From: Bittarella massiliensis (ex Durand et al. 2017)
Lineage (GTDB): Bacteria > Bacillota > Clostridia > Oscillospirales > Ruminococcaceae
Reading direction: 5' to 3'
Assembly (NCBI RefSeq): GCF_017566145.1
Contig: NZ_JABFCL010000001.1
Location: 372,001-436,000 of the forward strand
DNA: 64,000 nucleotides
A program made the position numbers and the translations under genes. This document shows positions 33,341 through 41,497 of this stretch, piece after piece. A model generated the notes under the pieces. It did not search any database and was not told where the DNA came from. It saw nothing but the letters and a program-made list of their open reading frames with translations. Position 1 is the first letter of the stretch; every line of letters begins with the position of its first letter.

Positions 33341-34123
33341 GTGGGCATTTTGTACAGTGGCAAAGTGGAAATCTGCGGGGTCAACACCGCGCAGTTAAAA
33401 GTCCTCAAGGAGGCGGAAAACCAAGAGCTGATTCGGCGCTATCGGGAGAGCGGCTCTCGGTCGGCCCGGGAACAGCTGATCTCGGGCAACCTGCGGTTGG
33501 TGCTCAGCGTCATCAAGCGCTTTGCCAGCCGGGGGGAGAATCTGGACGATCTCTTCCAGGTGGGCTGCATCGGCCTCATCAAGGCCATCGACAATTTCGA
33601 CACCGGCCATCAGGTGCGCTTTTCCACCTATGCGGTGCCGATGATCATCGGCGAGATCCGCCGCTACCTGCGGGACAACAACCCCATTCGGGTCTCCCGC
33701 TCCCTGCGGGATGTGGCCTACAAGGCCATGAAGGCCAAGGAGGCCTTTATCGCGGAAAACCGGCGGGAGCCCACCACCACCGAGTTGGCGGCCGCCCTGG
33801 GGATGGAGGTCAGCGACGTGGTCATCGCCCTGGAGGCCATTGTCGACCCGGTCTCCCTCTACGAGCCCATGTATCAAGACGGGGGGGACATGCTCTTCGT
33901 CATCGACCAGGTGGGCGATACCAGCGACGCCACCGACTGGCAGAGCGAAATTTCGATGCGCACGGCCATTCAGGCTTTGAGCGAGCGGGAGAAAAAGATC
34001 ATCTCGCTGCGGTTTTTGGGGGGCAAAACCCAGATGGAGGTGGCCGAGGAGATCGGCATCTCCCAGGCGCAGATCTCCCGCCTGGAAAAGGCTGCTCTGG
34101 AAAAGATCAAAAGGGAACTATAG
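33341..34123 (+). CDS. sigG: Forespore-specific RNA polymerase sigma factor G
   Basis: 260 residues, similar in length to B. subtilis SigG. The N-terminal signature KVEICGVNT.QLKVL distinguishes SigG from SigF. Region 2 (NLRLVLSVIKRFASRGENLDDLFQVGCIGLIKAIDNFD) and region 4 (KTQMEVAEEIGISQAQISRLEKAAL) are intact. The start is GTG at 33341 with AAAGGG upstream. SigG drives late forespore genes after engulfment. In many Firmicutes sigG follows spoIIGA-sigE, but here it follows serine dehydratase and appears monocistronic. Confidence 0.95.
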   Translation: MGILYSGKVEICGVNTAQLKVLKEAENQELIRRYRESGSRSAREQLISGNLRLVLSVIKRFASRGENLDDLFQVGCIGLIKAIDNFDTGHQVRFSTYAVPMIIGEIRRYLRDNNPIRVSRSLRDVAYKAMKAKEAFIAENRREPTTTELAAALGMEVSDVVIALEAIVDPVSLYEPMYQDGGDMLFVIDQVGDTSDATDWQSEISMRTAIQALSEREKKIISLRFLGGKTQMEVAEEIGISQAQISRLEKAALEKIKREL

Positions 34124-34135
34124 GGACCACAGTGC

Positions 34136-34178
34136 GAAAAGGGGCGGGAAAGCAATTGGCTTCCCCGCCCCTTTGTTC
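34136..34178. terminator. Convergent intrinsic terminator
   Basis: GGGGCGGGAAAGC and GCTTCCCCGCCCC pair with one mismatch around a short loop. TTTGTTCTGTTTTA follows on the + strand and CTTTTC on the minus. It separates sigG (+) from the membrane protein at 34221 (-). Confidence 0.75.
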
Positions 34179-34220
34179 TGTTTTATATCCGGTTTATATC
34201 CGGTCCCATATCCGCTCCTG

Positions 34221-34709
34221 TCAGCGGCCCCGGGCGGCGCGGCGGCTCTTCTTGCGGGCAATGTGGGCATAGCTGCCCAGAAAGCAGAGGATCGCCCCGC
34301 TCTGTGCCAGCGGGAGAAAGAGGGCCCGCCAGCCGCCTGCTCCCAGGGGCGAAAGGGCGCATCCCCCCAGCAGGCAGAACGCCGCCCCCATCCCCTGTAA
34401 CCAGCGGTGGGCGCGGGGATGCCCCGCCAACACCAACAGGGAAAAGAGGAGGTATCCCCCCAGGGCCAACGCCCCCAACACCGCCGGCCCCCCGAACAAC
34501 AGCCCGCCCAGGGCCGACTCCTCCCCCCAGGTGGCGGCCATCCCTTCCATCCAGCGGCAAAAAGCCCCCTCCCCGGCGCAAAAGAGCAGCCAGAGAACCG
34601 CGGCATAGAGGGCCGAAAGGGCGATAAAAGCAGGCCCCACCCGCCGTTTGGGGGCGGCTTTTGGGGACCTCGCCCCCCGCCGGGGCACCCGGTAGATCAG
34701 CTGCTGCAC
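34221..34709 (-). CDS. Hypothetical four-helix membrane protein
   Basis: 162 residues with about four hydrophobic segments (FIALSALYAAVLWLLFC, GGPAVLGALALGGYLLFSLLVL, GAAFCLLGGCALSPL, SGAILCFLGSYAHIA) and basic tails at both ends. It follows the ThrE-type gene by 15 bases in the same direction, so it may be the third gene of that unit. No family is recognised. Confidence 0.6.
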   Translation of the reverse strand: MQQLIYRVPRRGARSPKAAPKRRVGPAFIALSALYAAVLWLLFCAGEGAFCRWMEGMAATWGEESALGGLLFGGPAVLGALALGGYLLFSLLVLAGHPRAHRWLQGMGAAFCLLGGCALSPLGAGGWRALFLPLAQSGAILCFLGSYAHIARKKSRRAARGR

Positions 34710-34724
34710 CCGCTCTCCCCCTCT

Positions 34725-35198
34725 CTAGCGGGACGGGGCCGACCGGCCCTGCCTCCGCCGCCATCCCCGCCAAAACGAGGTGGTCAACCGCGCCACCGAG
34801 GAGACCAGGGCGATGCCCGCCACAATGGCCCCGGCGATCTTGCAGGTCTCCAGCCCGGTCTGCAAAAAGCGGGCGGTGTCCCCCGCCATCCCGTACTCCA
34901 TGGTGTAGTAGATTTTGCTGCCCGGCACCAGGGGGAGGAAGGAGACCACCAGATAGATGGTCACCGGCGACTTGTGCAGCCGCGCCATCCCCTCGGAATA
35001 GAGGGCGATGGCCACCGTGGCCACAAAGTAGCAGAGGGTGTCGTCCATCCCCGCCCCGGTGCACAGCAGGTAGACAAACCAGCTCAAAGTCGCCCCCAGG
35101 GCCGCAAAAAAGAGCTTTTTCCCCCGCAGGTTGAAGATCACCCCAAAGCCCAAACAGGCGATGAACACGTATAGGCACTGCAGGTAGCTCCCGTTCAC
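34725..35198 (-). CDS. Threonine/serine exporter ThrE, C-terminal-type subunit (ThrE_2)
   Basis: 157 residues with about four membrane segments. The pattern CLGFGVIFNLRGKKLFFAALGATLSWFVYL and PVTIYLVVSFLPLVPGSKIYYTMEYG matches the ThrE_2/DUF3815 half of the threonine/serine exporter. It overlaps its partner by four bases. In ThrE proteins of Actinobacteria both halves are fused; the split form is common in Firmicutes. The substrate is inferred from the family. Confidence 0.85.
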   Translation of the reverse strand: MNGSYLQCLYVFIACLGFGVIFNLRGKKLFFAALGATLSWFVYLLCTGAGMDDTLCYFVATVAIALYSEGMARLHKSPVTIYLVVSFLPLVPGSKIYYTMEYGMAGDTARFLQTGLETCKIAGAIVAGIALVSSVARLTTSFWRGWRRRQGRSAPSR

Positions 35199-35980
35199 GC
35201 CACCACCCCCAACAGAGGCCGCAACACGGCCAGCGAGACCGAGACCCCCACCGCGATCCCCGCCCCGATGAGGATGGCTTCGGTCAGCTTGATCATCCCG
35301 GCGATGCAGTCGCCAGCCATAAAATCGCGCATGGCGTTGGTGAACACGACCCCCGGCACCAGGGTCATCAACAACCCGATGATGACGGCGTCCGGGTGCA
35401 GTGCGGGAAAGGCCAGGGCCAGCAGGTGGGCCGAGGCCGCCCCGAACAGGGCGCAGACCAGGCTGCTGAAAAAGGCGTTGCTGCGCAGCCGCCGCATCCC
35501 CTCAACCAGGAGTTTCAGCGGCGCCCCCACGAGGAAGGCGCAGGCCGCGTCCCAGGGCGAACCGCCGAAGAAGAGGGCGAAGGCGCAGGCCGCCATCCCG
35601 TGGCTGATCACCTGCCAGAACAGGGGGTAGGTGGGGCGGGCGCGCAGCGCGTCCAGTTCCCGCCGGATCTCGGCGCAGCCGGGCCGGTCGCGGCAGATGC
35701 GGCGGCAGAGGTCGCCAAGCCGGTCCACCTTGTCCAGATCGGTGGCCCGGTCAAAAATCCGCTTGCTCTGGGTGTGGGCGCTGCCGTTTGCCAGCCGCAG
35801 GGTGAGGATGACGTGGGAGGGGATGGCAAACACGTCGACCTCTGTCAGGCCGTAGGCCGCGCCGATGTACTGAAGCGATTCCTCCACCCGGTAGACCTCA
35901 GCCCCATAGGCCAGCAGTCCGCCGGATATGTCCAGCAGCAGTTCTGTGAACTGGGGCATCTCCCCCTCGGTCAACTGCAT
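35195..35980 (-). CDS. Threonine/serine exporter ThrE, N-terminal-type subunit (DUF1212)
   Basis: 261 residues from the ATG at 35980 (GGGGGAGAG upstream; the longer ORF start has no RBS). The cytoplasmic N-terminus has the ThrE motif LLDISGGLLAYGAEVYRVEESL, with AIPSHVILTL after it. Five membrane segments follow, ending in PGVVFTNAMRDFMAGDCIAGM, the conserved family segment. It probably forms a proton-driven amino-acid exporter with the overlapping downstream subunit. Confidence 0.88.
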   Translation of the reverse strand: MQLTEGEMPQFTELLLDISGGLLAYGAEVYRVEESLQYIGAAYGLTEVDVFAIPSHVILTLRLANGSAHTQSKRIFDRATDLDKVDRLGDLCRRICRDRPGCAEIRRELDALRARPTYPLFWQVISHGMAACAFALFFGGSPWDAACAFLVGAPLKLLVEGMRRLRSNAFFSSLVCALFGAASAHLLALAFPALHPDAVIIGLLMTLVPGVVFTNAMRDFMAGDCIAGMIKLTEAILIGAGIAVGVSVSLAVLRPLLGVVA

Positions 35981-36180
35981 CCTCTCTCCCCCTTGTCGCG
36001 CCTGCGCGCACCATCTGAACACTGGTTATACCATATTTTCCGCGCACAGGCAAGAAAAATACCGCCTCCCTTCCCCGCCGCCTCCACCTCCTCTGTGGAA
36101 AACGGCGACAAAGTGCCCCGCCCGATTTTGTGAAAATCCCACAAAGCCCCTTTTTGACCGGCCGCAACCGGGTATTTTCG

Positions 36181-36209
36181 TTGCCTTTTGGAAAAGATTG
36201 CCCTATACT
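36181..36209 (+). promoter_or_regulatory. SigA-type promoter of the phosphofructokinase gene
   Basis: TTGCCT (36181-36186), a 17-base spacer and TATACT (36204-36209), 65 bases before the GTG start. Confidence 0.8.
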
Positions 36210-36273
36210 AAACCTATATCAAACTGCGCCCGGCAGGCCGGGAGAGCCGGGCGGACGGAAAGGGGCAAGGAAC

Positions 36274-37347
36274 GTGAAACGAATCGGTATGCTCACCTCT
36301 GGCGGGGACTGTCAGGGCCTCAACGCCGCCCTGCGCGGGGTCGCCAAAACCCTGTATGAGGAGTACGGACAAGAGGTGGAGATCTACGGCATTCGCGATG
36401 GCTACCGCGGCCTGATCGAGGGCGACTACCACCTGATGAAACCCTCCGATTTCTCGGGCATTTTGGTGCAGGGGGGCACCATCCTCGGCACCTCCCGCCA
36501 GCCCTTCAAGCGGATGCGGGTGGTGGAAAACGACGTGGACAAGGTCGCCCGCATGAAAGAGACCTATAAAAAAATGAAGCTGGACTGCCTGGTCATCCTG
36601 GGCGGCAACGGCACCCACAAGAGCGCCAACCTCCTCTCGGAGGAGGGGCTCAACGTGGTCACCCTGCCCAAGACCATCGACAACGACCTCTGGGGCACCG
36701 AGATGACCTTCGGCTTTCACAGCGCCATGGAGATCGCCACCAACGTGCTCGACTGCATCCACACCACCGCCACCTCCCACGGGCGGGTCTTTATCGTCGA
36801 GGTCATGGGCCACAAGGTGGGCTGGCTGACCCTCTACGCGGGGATCGCCGGCGGGGCAGACGTGATCTTGCTGCCCGAAATTCCCTACAGCGTGGACAAG
36901 ATTGCCAAGGTCATTGAGCGGCGGGGCCAGGCGGGCAAGCGCTTCTCCATCCTCGCGGTGGCTGAGGGCGCCCTCTCCAAGGAGGAGGCCAAGCTCTCGA
37001 AGAAGGAGTTCAAGGCCGCCCGCGCCCAGATGAGCGACCCCTCCGTCTCCTACCGGCTGGCGCGGGAGCTGGAAGAGCGCACCGGGCAGGAGATCCGGGT
37101 CACCATCCCCGGCCACTTTCAGCGCGGCGGCAGCCCCTGCGCCTACGACAAGGTGCTCTCGACCCGCTTCGGCGCGGCGGCGGGCCGGCTGATCATCGAA
37201 AAGAAGTACGGCAACATGGTGGGGCTGCAAGACGGCAAGGTGGTGCCGGTCCCCTTGAGCGAGGTGGCCGGCAAACTCAAGAGCGTGCCGGTGGACTGCG
37301 AGGAGATCGCCGCCGCCAGGGCTTTGGGCATCAGCTTCGGCGACTAG
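36274..37347 (+). CDS. 6-phosphofructokinase (Gly104/Lys124 type)
   Basis: 357 residues from GTG at 36274 (CAAGGAAC upstream). The PFK fold is clear: IGMLTSGGDCQGLNAALRG, LGGNGTHKSANLL, LPKTIDNDLWGTEMTFGFHSA and VMGHKVGWLTLYAGIAGGADV. At the positions that separate donors in this family it has Gly in GGNGT (ATP-like, Gly104 in E. coli numbering) and Lys in PKTIDND (PPi-like, Lys124). Such mixed enzymes exist and are mostly ATP-dependent, but the donor cannot be fixed from sequence. It phosphorylates fructose 6-phosphate in glycolysis. Monocistronic. Confidence 0.92.
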   Translation: MKRIGMLTSGGDCQGLNAALRGVAKTLYEEYGQEVEIYGIRDGYRGLIEGDYHLMKPSDFSGILVQGGTILGTSRQPFKRMRVVENDVDKVARMKETYKKMKLDCLVILGGNGTHKSANLLSEEGLNVVTLPKTIDNDLWGTEMTFGFHSAMEIATNVLDCIHTTATSHGRVFIVEVMGHKVGWLTLYAGIAGGADVILLPEIPYSVDKIAKVIERRGQAGKRFSILAVAEGALSKEEAKLSKKEFKAARAQMSDPSVSYRLARELEERTGQEIRVTIPGHFQRGGSPCAYDKVLSTRFGAAAGRLIIEKKYGNMVGLQDGKVVPVPLSEVAGKLKSVPVDCEEIAAARALGISFGD

Positions 37348-37358
37348 ATCGGAAGATC

Positions 37359-37402
37359 CAAACGGGCGGGGTGAGCTGACAGGTTCCCCCGCCCGTTTCT
37401 CG
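37359..37402 (+). terminator. Intrinsic terminator of the phosphofructokinase gene
   Basis: AAACGGGCGGGG and CCCCGCCCGTTT pair around a 17-base loop and are followed by CTC; the T-tract is short. It begins 11 bases after the stop. Confidence 0.7.
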
Positions 37403-37469
37403 GGGCCGCCGCGCCTGTTCCCGCCGGGAAAATTTACAAAATCCCGCTGGATTTTCCCCCTTTCCCTGC

Positions 37470-37475
37470 TATACT
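37470..37475 (+). promoter_or_regulatory. Extended -10 promoter element of the YjdF-like gene
   Basis: TGCTATACT gives a TG-extended -10 (TATACT at 37470-37475) with only a weak -35 (TGGATT at 37448-37453). Transcription would begin near 37482, downstream of the ATG at 37478, which argues for the later TTG start of the gene. Confidence 0.5.
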
Positions 37476-37531
37476 AAATGGGAAATACTGCCGCCCAGCG
37501 GCACAAATTCACGCAAAAAGGTTGGGATCTC

Positions 37532-38224
37532 TTGCTCAAACGCGAACAGACCTTCGCCCTCGTCAACCGCATCTTTGTGGCGGTGATCGTGGCGCTGCAC
37601 CTGGGGTTTGCCTTTACCTATCTGCTGCGCGACGGGGACCATTACCTCTTTCAAAAATCGCTGCTGGGGCTGCCGCTGCTCCTGCTGCCCACCCTCATCT
37701 TTCGCATCTTTCGGCTCAAACCCTGCCACCAGCTCAATTTCTGGGTCTATCTCTTCATCTTTTTGGCCCACACCATCGGCATCACCATCACCCACTACAA
37801 CATCCCCTACTACGACAAGGCCATGCACACCCTGTCGGGGGTGTTCGCCGCCTTTCTCGCCCTTTGCTGCTTTTACTTTTTCAAGCCCGGGCGGGAGATC
37901 GACCGGAGGGACGGGCCGCTGTGCTGTCTCTTCGTCTTTGCCGTGAGCATGGCAGTGGCGGGCCTGTGGGAGATCGGCGAGTACACCGTCAGCTGTATCG
38001 ACGGCTCCGACCCGCAACTGGTTTTTCGCACCGGGGTGGGCGACACCATGCAGGACATGATCGTCTGCATGGCCGGCACCCTGCTCTTTGTGGGGGTGTT
38101 GGCCCACTGGTACCTGCGCCGCGACACCCGCCGTTCCGGCCCCTTGATGGGGGCCTTCGACACCTTTTATCAATACAACCTGGCCCCCCGTCGGGGAGCC
38201 GGTCAAGGGGGTGAAAAGGCATGA
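37532..38224 (+). CDS. YjdF-like (DUF2238) integral membrane protein
   Basis: About 230 residues with six or more membrane segments. Motifs YYDKAMHTLSGVFAAF, VAGLWEIGEYTVSC and VGDTMQDMIVCMAGTL, with acidic residues inside membrane helices, match the YjdF/DUF2238 group. Its role is unknown. The TTG at 37532 is chosen because AAAAAGG lies ten bases upstream and the -10 element at 37470 would exclude the in-frame ATG at 37478, but that ATG remains possible and gives 248 residues. The stop overlaps the next small gene (ATGA). Confidence 0.8.
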   Translation: MLKREQTFALVNRIFVAVIVALHLGFAFTYLLRDGDHYLFQKSLLGLPLLLLPTLIFRIFRLKPCHQLNFWVYLFIFLAHTIGITITHYNIPYYDKAMHTLSGVFAAFLALCCFYFFKPGREIDRRDGPLCCLFVFAVSMAVAGLWEIGEYTVSCIDGSDPQLVFRTGVGDTMQDMIVCMAGTLLFVGVLAHWYLRRDTRRSGPLMGAFDTFYQYNLAPRRGAGQGGEKA

Positions 38225-38331
38225 GAAAAGGGCTTTCAGTGGTGGCCTTTGTGCTGGGCATCTGCACCGCCCTGTGCGGCATCGGCGTCACCGTGTTGGG
38301 CGCCGTCGGCATGGGGGGCCGCAGAAGATAG
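38221..38331 (+). CDS. 36-residue membrane mini-protein, coupled to the YjdF-like gene
   Basis: ATG at 38221 overlaps the preceding TGA by ATGA, a classic coupling arrangement, with AAGGGGGTGAAAAGGC upstream. The peptide starts MRKGLSVVAFVLGICTALC, has one membrane segment of ~25 residues and ends GGRRR, giving a basic C-terminus. A strong terminator follows 15 bases later, supporting it as the last gene of the unit. No family is recognised. Confidence 0.6.
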   Translation: MRKGLSVVAFVLGICTALCGIGVTVLGAVGMGGRRR

Positions 38332-38346
38332 GGCAAAACCGCAAAA

Positions 38347-38396
38347 GGGCGGGAGGGGACCGAAGCTGCACTCGGTTCCCTCCCGCCCTCTCTTTG
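38347..38396 (+). terminator. Intrinsic terminator
   Basis: GGGCGGGAGGG and CCCTCCCGCCC, extended inward by ACCGA/TCGGT, are followed by TCTCTTT. It closes the YjdF-like/mini-protein unit. Confidence 0.85.
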
Positions 38397-39008
38397 GCAG
38401 TTCTTTTCCCCTGCACAAATCCACCGGCAAACCCCGTATCGATCGATGAGGTAGGCCGTCAGGGGGCATATGCTTTACCCTCTTGCCCGCCCCTCTCTCG
38501 GGCCGCCCGAGCGGTTGTAAAGTCAATGTCAAGGCAGGCCCCCGGCTCATCCCCCCCTATCCAGTTGGATACGCAGGATACAGGTGTCGGGCCACCCTCG
38601 GCCACATGTACGCTTTGATACCAGTTCGCAAAGGCACGGCGCAGCCGGGCGGCCAGTCCTGCCGCAGGTGACAAACCACTCGCCGCAAACGGCGACCGCG
38701 GGGCTTCTTTTCATCTGGTGCACCTTACCGGAGAGGGGCACGGGAGATCGCACAAAAGGCCCCGTTCTCGCAGCAGGCGTTGACCAGCTGCACCGCGCAA
38801 GTCCCCTCCATTGTCGCCGGGGAGCGGACGGCGTCCCGCCCAAAACCTTCCCTCATCACCGTGCGGGCCGCCTGGGGAAAGAGCCGGCTGTCGTTCTTCC
38901 CGCCCTTTGCAGTCCAGTTTGCCCTCAAAAGCACACAATGCACCACACAAACGCCCCACAGACCTCGCACTTCTTTGCTTCTCTCTGCGCCTATGCCAGC
39001 ACAAAGAC
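38397..39008. other. 612-bp stretch of unknown content
   Basis: No RBS-supported gene or known domain is seen on either strand. Minus-strand reading frames are unusually Cys/Trp-rich (for example MEGTCAVQLVNACCENGAFC near 38730-38800 and AVCGEWFVTCGRTG near 38660-38700) but shift frame repeatedly, as expected for a decayed element or a structured non-coding region. A strong hairpin with T-tract at 39009-39075 on the + strand could end a + strand RNA here. Confidence 0.35.
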
Positions 39009-39075
39009 GGCGAGAAAACAATTGGCCGGGCAGGCCCTGTGGGGCGCTGTCCAGCCAATTGGCTCTCGCCTTTTT
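39009..39075. terminator. Terminator between the unknown region and htpG
   Basis: GGCGAGA plus CAATTGGC pair with GCCAATTG plus TCTCGCC around a GC-rich loop, and TTTTTATT follows on the + strand. In the minus direction, after htpG, the T-run is poorer but the stem is the same. It probably ends htpG transcripts and possibly a + strand transcript. Confidence 0.7.
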
Positions 39076-39083
39076 ATTCGCTA

Positions 39084-40991
39084 TTACAGCAGTTCGCAGA
39101 CCAGATCAGTGTAGGCGGTGGGGTTTTCCACCGGGAACCCGGCGATGAGGGAGGCCTGCTCGTAGAGCAGCAGCGCCAACTTCTCGGCGCGCTCCCGGTC
39201 GTCTTTGTAGGCCGCCTCCAGCTTGGCAAAAACCGGGTGGCTGGTCCCCAGTTCCAGCACCCGCTGGGCCTTGGGGGCGTCCTCCATCCGCGTCTGGGCG
39301 AAGTACTTCTCCATCTCCAAAGTGACGCCGCCCTCGCTGGCGAGGGTCACCGGGTGGCTGCCCAGTGTGGGGGAGATGCGCACGTCGCTGACCTTGTCCT
39401 TGAGCGCCTCTTTGAGGAAGTCCAGCAGCTCGCCGTGGGCCTTGGTCTCCTCCTCGGCGGCCTTCTTCTCCTCCTCGCTGGCGGTGTCGGCGTCGCCGAC
39501 GCTCTTGAGCTCGTGCCCGTCCTGCTCGTGGAGGATCTGCATCACAAACTCGTCCACCTCGTCGGTGAGGTAGAGCACCTCCCACCCCTTGTTCCGCACG
39601 TACTCGGTCTGGGGCAGGTTGGCGGCCTTCTCCACCGAGTCGGCGCAGGCGTAGTAAATGTGCTCCTGCCCCTCCTTCATTCGGGAGACGTACTCCTTGA
39701 GGGTGACCGGCTTGCCCTCGGTGGAGGAGTAAAACAGCAGCAGATCGGACAGCAGGTCCTTATGGGCGCCGTACTCACTCGCCACCCCGTATTTGAGTTG
39801 CAGGCCGAATTGGGCGAAGAATGCCTCGTACTTCTCCCGGTCCTCCTCCATCAGCTTGGCCAATTCCCGCTTGATCTTCTTCTCCAAGCTCTGGGCGATG
39901 GTGCGCACCTGGCGGTCCTGTTGCAGCATTTCCCGGGAAATGTTCAGCGAGATGTCCTGGCTGTCCACCACCCCCTGCACAAAGCGGAAGTGCTCGGGCA
40001 GCAAATCGGCGCACTTCTCCATGATCAGCACCCCGCTGGAATAGAGCTGCAACCCCTTCTCATAGTCGGCCGAATAGTAGTTGTAGGGGGTGCGGGCGGG
40101 GATGAAGAGCAGCGCCTCGTAAGAGGCTTGCAGCCCCTCGGCACTGACGCGGATGCTCTTGAGCGGGTCCTGGTAGTCGCCGAACTTCTCCTTGTAAAAG
40201 CTCGCATACTCCTCGTCGCCGACCTCGCTCTTGGGCTTGTGCCAGATGGGGACCATGCTGTTGAGGGTCTCGTCCTCCTCGTAGCTCTCGTAGGCGGGGG
40301 CCTGGCCGTCGGCCTCCTCCCCCTCGGGCCTCTCTACCGGGCGGGTCTTGTGGCAGAGCATCTTAATGGGCCAGCGGATGTAGTCGGAGTACTTCTTCAC
40401 CAGTTGGCGCAGGCGGTACTCCTCCAAAAACTCGCCGAACTGCTCGTCCTCGGTGTCGGGTTTCAGGTGCATGATGACATCGGTGCCGGGGGCGGAGCGC
40501 TCGCACTCGACAATGGTGTAGCCATCGGCCCCGGAGGACTGCCACTTGTAGCCGGTCTCCTCGCCGTAGGCGCGGGAGATGACGGTGACCTTGTCGCTGA
40601 CGATAAAGGCCGAGTAGAAGCCCACGCCGAACTGGCCAATGATGTCGGTGTCGTCGGCCCCTTCCTGCCCGGCAATGTCCTGCTTGAACTGCAGCGAGCC
40701 GCTGCGGGCAATGGTGCCCAGATTTTCTTCCAGGGACTTTTTGTCCATGCCGATGCCGTTGTCGGACACGGTGAGGGTGCGCCCCTCCTTGTCAGGGGTG
40801 ATGCGAATTTCAAAATCCCCCCGGGAGAGACCGACCCCCTCGTCGGTCAGGCTGCGGTAGCACAGCTTGTCAATGGCGTCGGACGCGTTGGAGACAAGTT
40901 CCCGCAAAAAGATCTCCCGGTTGGAGTAGATGGAGTGAATCATCAAGTCGAGGAGCCGCTTGGACTCGGCCTTAAACTGTTTTTTTGCCAT
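39084..40991 (-). CDS. htpG: Molecular chaperone HtpG (Hsp90 family)
   Basis: 635 residues from the ATG at 40991 (GAGAGGTG upstream). The GHKL ATP-binding domain has FLRELVSNASDAIDKL, DNGIGMDKKSLEENLGTIARSG and GQFGVGFYSAFIV, all diagnostic for Hsp90. The middle and C-terminal dimerisation domains are complete. The conserved catalytic loop reads GVVDSQDISLNISREMLQQ. HtpG is an ATP-dependent dimeric chaperone in stress folding. It is monocistronic, under a CIRCE operator. Confidence 0.98.
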   Translation of the reverse strand: MAKKQFKAESKRLLDLMIHSIYSNREIFLRELVSNASDAIDKLCYRSLTDEGVGLSRGDFEIRITPDKEGRTLTVSDNGIGMDKKSLEENLGTIARSGSLQFKQDIAGQEGADDTDIIGQFGVGFYSAFIVSDKVTVISRAYGEETGYKWQSSGADGYTIVECERSAPGTDVIMHLKPDTEDEQFGEFLEEYRLRQLVKKYSDYIRWPIKMLCHKTRPVERPEGEEADGQAPAYESYEEDETLNSMVPIWHKPKSEVGDEEYASFYKEKFGDYQDPLKSIRVSAEGLQASYEALLFIPARTPYNYYSADYEKGLQLYSSGVLIMEKCADLLPEHFRFVQGVVDSQDISLNISREMLQQDRQVRTIAQSLEKKIKRELAKLMEEDREKYEAFFAQFGLQLKYGVASEYGAHKDLLSDLLLFYSSTEGKPVTLKEYVSRMKEGQEHIYYACADSVEKAANLPQTEYVRNKGWEVLYLTDEVDEFVMQILHEQDGHELKSVGDADTASEEEKKAAEEETKAHGELLDFLKEALKDKVSDVRISPTLGSHPVTLASEGGVTLEMEKYFAQTRMEDAPKAQRVLELGTSHPVFAKLEAAYKDDRERAEKLALLLYEQASLIAGFPVENPTAYTDLVCELL

Positions 40992-41014
40992 GGTCTCAAT
41001 CACCTCTCGCAAAA

Positions 41015-41041
41015 TTAGCACTCCTTCTTACCGAGTGCTAA
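41015..41041 (-). promoter_or_regulatory. CIRCE operator (HrcA binding site) upstream of htpG
   Basis: TTAGCACTC, nine bases, GAGTGCTAA: an exact consensus CIRCE inverted repeat. It lies between the promoter and the htpG RBS. HrcA binding here should repress htpG except under heat or folding stress. In B. subtilis htpG is outside the HrcA regulon, so this is a lineage difference. Confidence 0.97.
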
Positions 41042-41045
41042 AAAC

Positions 41046-41074
41046 AGGATAGCGCACAACTGCCGGCAAATCAA
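41046..41074 (-). promoter_or_regulatory. SigA-type promoter of htpG
   Basis: Minus-strand TTGATT (41074-41069), a 17-base spacer and TATCCT (41051-41046), immediately upstream of the CIRCE element, so the transcript starts about at the operator. Confidence 0.8.
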
Positions 41075-41215
41075 TGTACAAATTGTGAACATTTCCGCGA
41101 AGGGGGCAAAAGGCGGCCGCCGCCCTTGCATTTTTTCCGGCACTGTGCTAGGGTGAAGGCACCCGGTCGAGAGCGCAGGGCCGCCGGGAGGACGATGAAG
41201 AAGGAGGGAGCCATC

Positions 41216-41440
41216 GTGTACTGTCCCCGCTGTGGGAGCGAGCATGTCACCGTGCAGGCCGTCAACCACACCACCATTAAAAACCGGGGGTGCATTGGCT
41301 GGTTTTTCTGGATTTTGCTGGCCATCTGCACCTTTGGGCTGATCCTCATCATCCCCGCGGTGACCAACCAAAAGGTCAAAAACACGGTACACACCGAAGC
41401 CGTTTGCCAAAACTGCGGCAACCGCTGGTTTGTGCGATAA
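41216..41440 (+). CDS. Small zinc-ribbon membrane protein
   Basis: 74 residues from GTG at 41216, chosen because AAGGAGG lies at optimal distance; the in-frame ATG at 41195 has its GGAGG only three bases away. CPRCGSEH and CQNCGNRW form a split zinc ribbon around one membrane hairpin (CIGWFFWILLAICTFGLILIIPAV). A similar zinc-ribbon/membrane layout is seen in several uncharacterised bacterial proteins. Function unknown. It is divergent from htpG, with the spacer holding the htpG control region. Confidence 0.75.
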   Translation: MYCPRCGSEHVTVQAVNHTTIKNRGCIGWFFWILLAICTFGLILIIPAVTNQKVKNTVHTEAVCQNCGNRWFVR

Positions 41441-41452
41441 CAGAGAGCAAAA

Positions 41453-41497
41453 GGCCCGGGAAGGGGAGTGCCCCCCTTTCCGGGCCTCTTTTTCTTT
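41453..41497 (+). terminator. Intrinsic terminator
   Basis: GGCCCGGGAAGGGG pairs with CCCCTTTCCGGGCC (one-base slack), followed by TCTTTTTCTTT. It ends the zinc-ribbon gene 12 bases after its stop. Confidence 0.9.

Noticed and set aside
34183..35178. A 331-codon minus frame across the ThrE-type region
   Set aside because: It is out of frame with the ThrE_2 and four-helix proteins, which have coherent membrane segments and spacing; it is a frame shadow.
38418..38440. CCGGCAAACCCC resembling a conserved RNase P RNA segment
   Set aside because: The required upstream GAGGAAAGTCCGGGC block and other conserved regions are absent, and a protein-gene terminator occupies that place.
38811..41018. 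A 735-codon + strand open frame antisense to htpG
   Set aside because: htpG carries all Hsp90 motifs on the other strand; the + frame has no RBS or domain.
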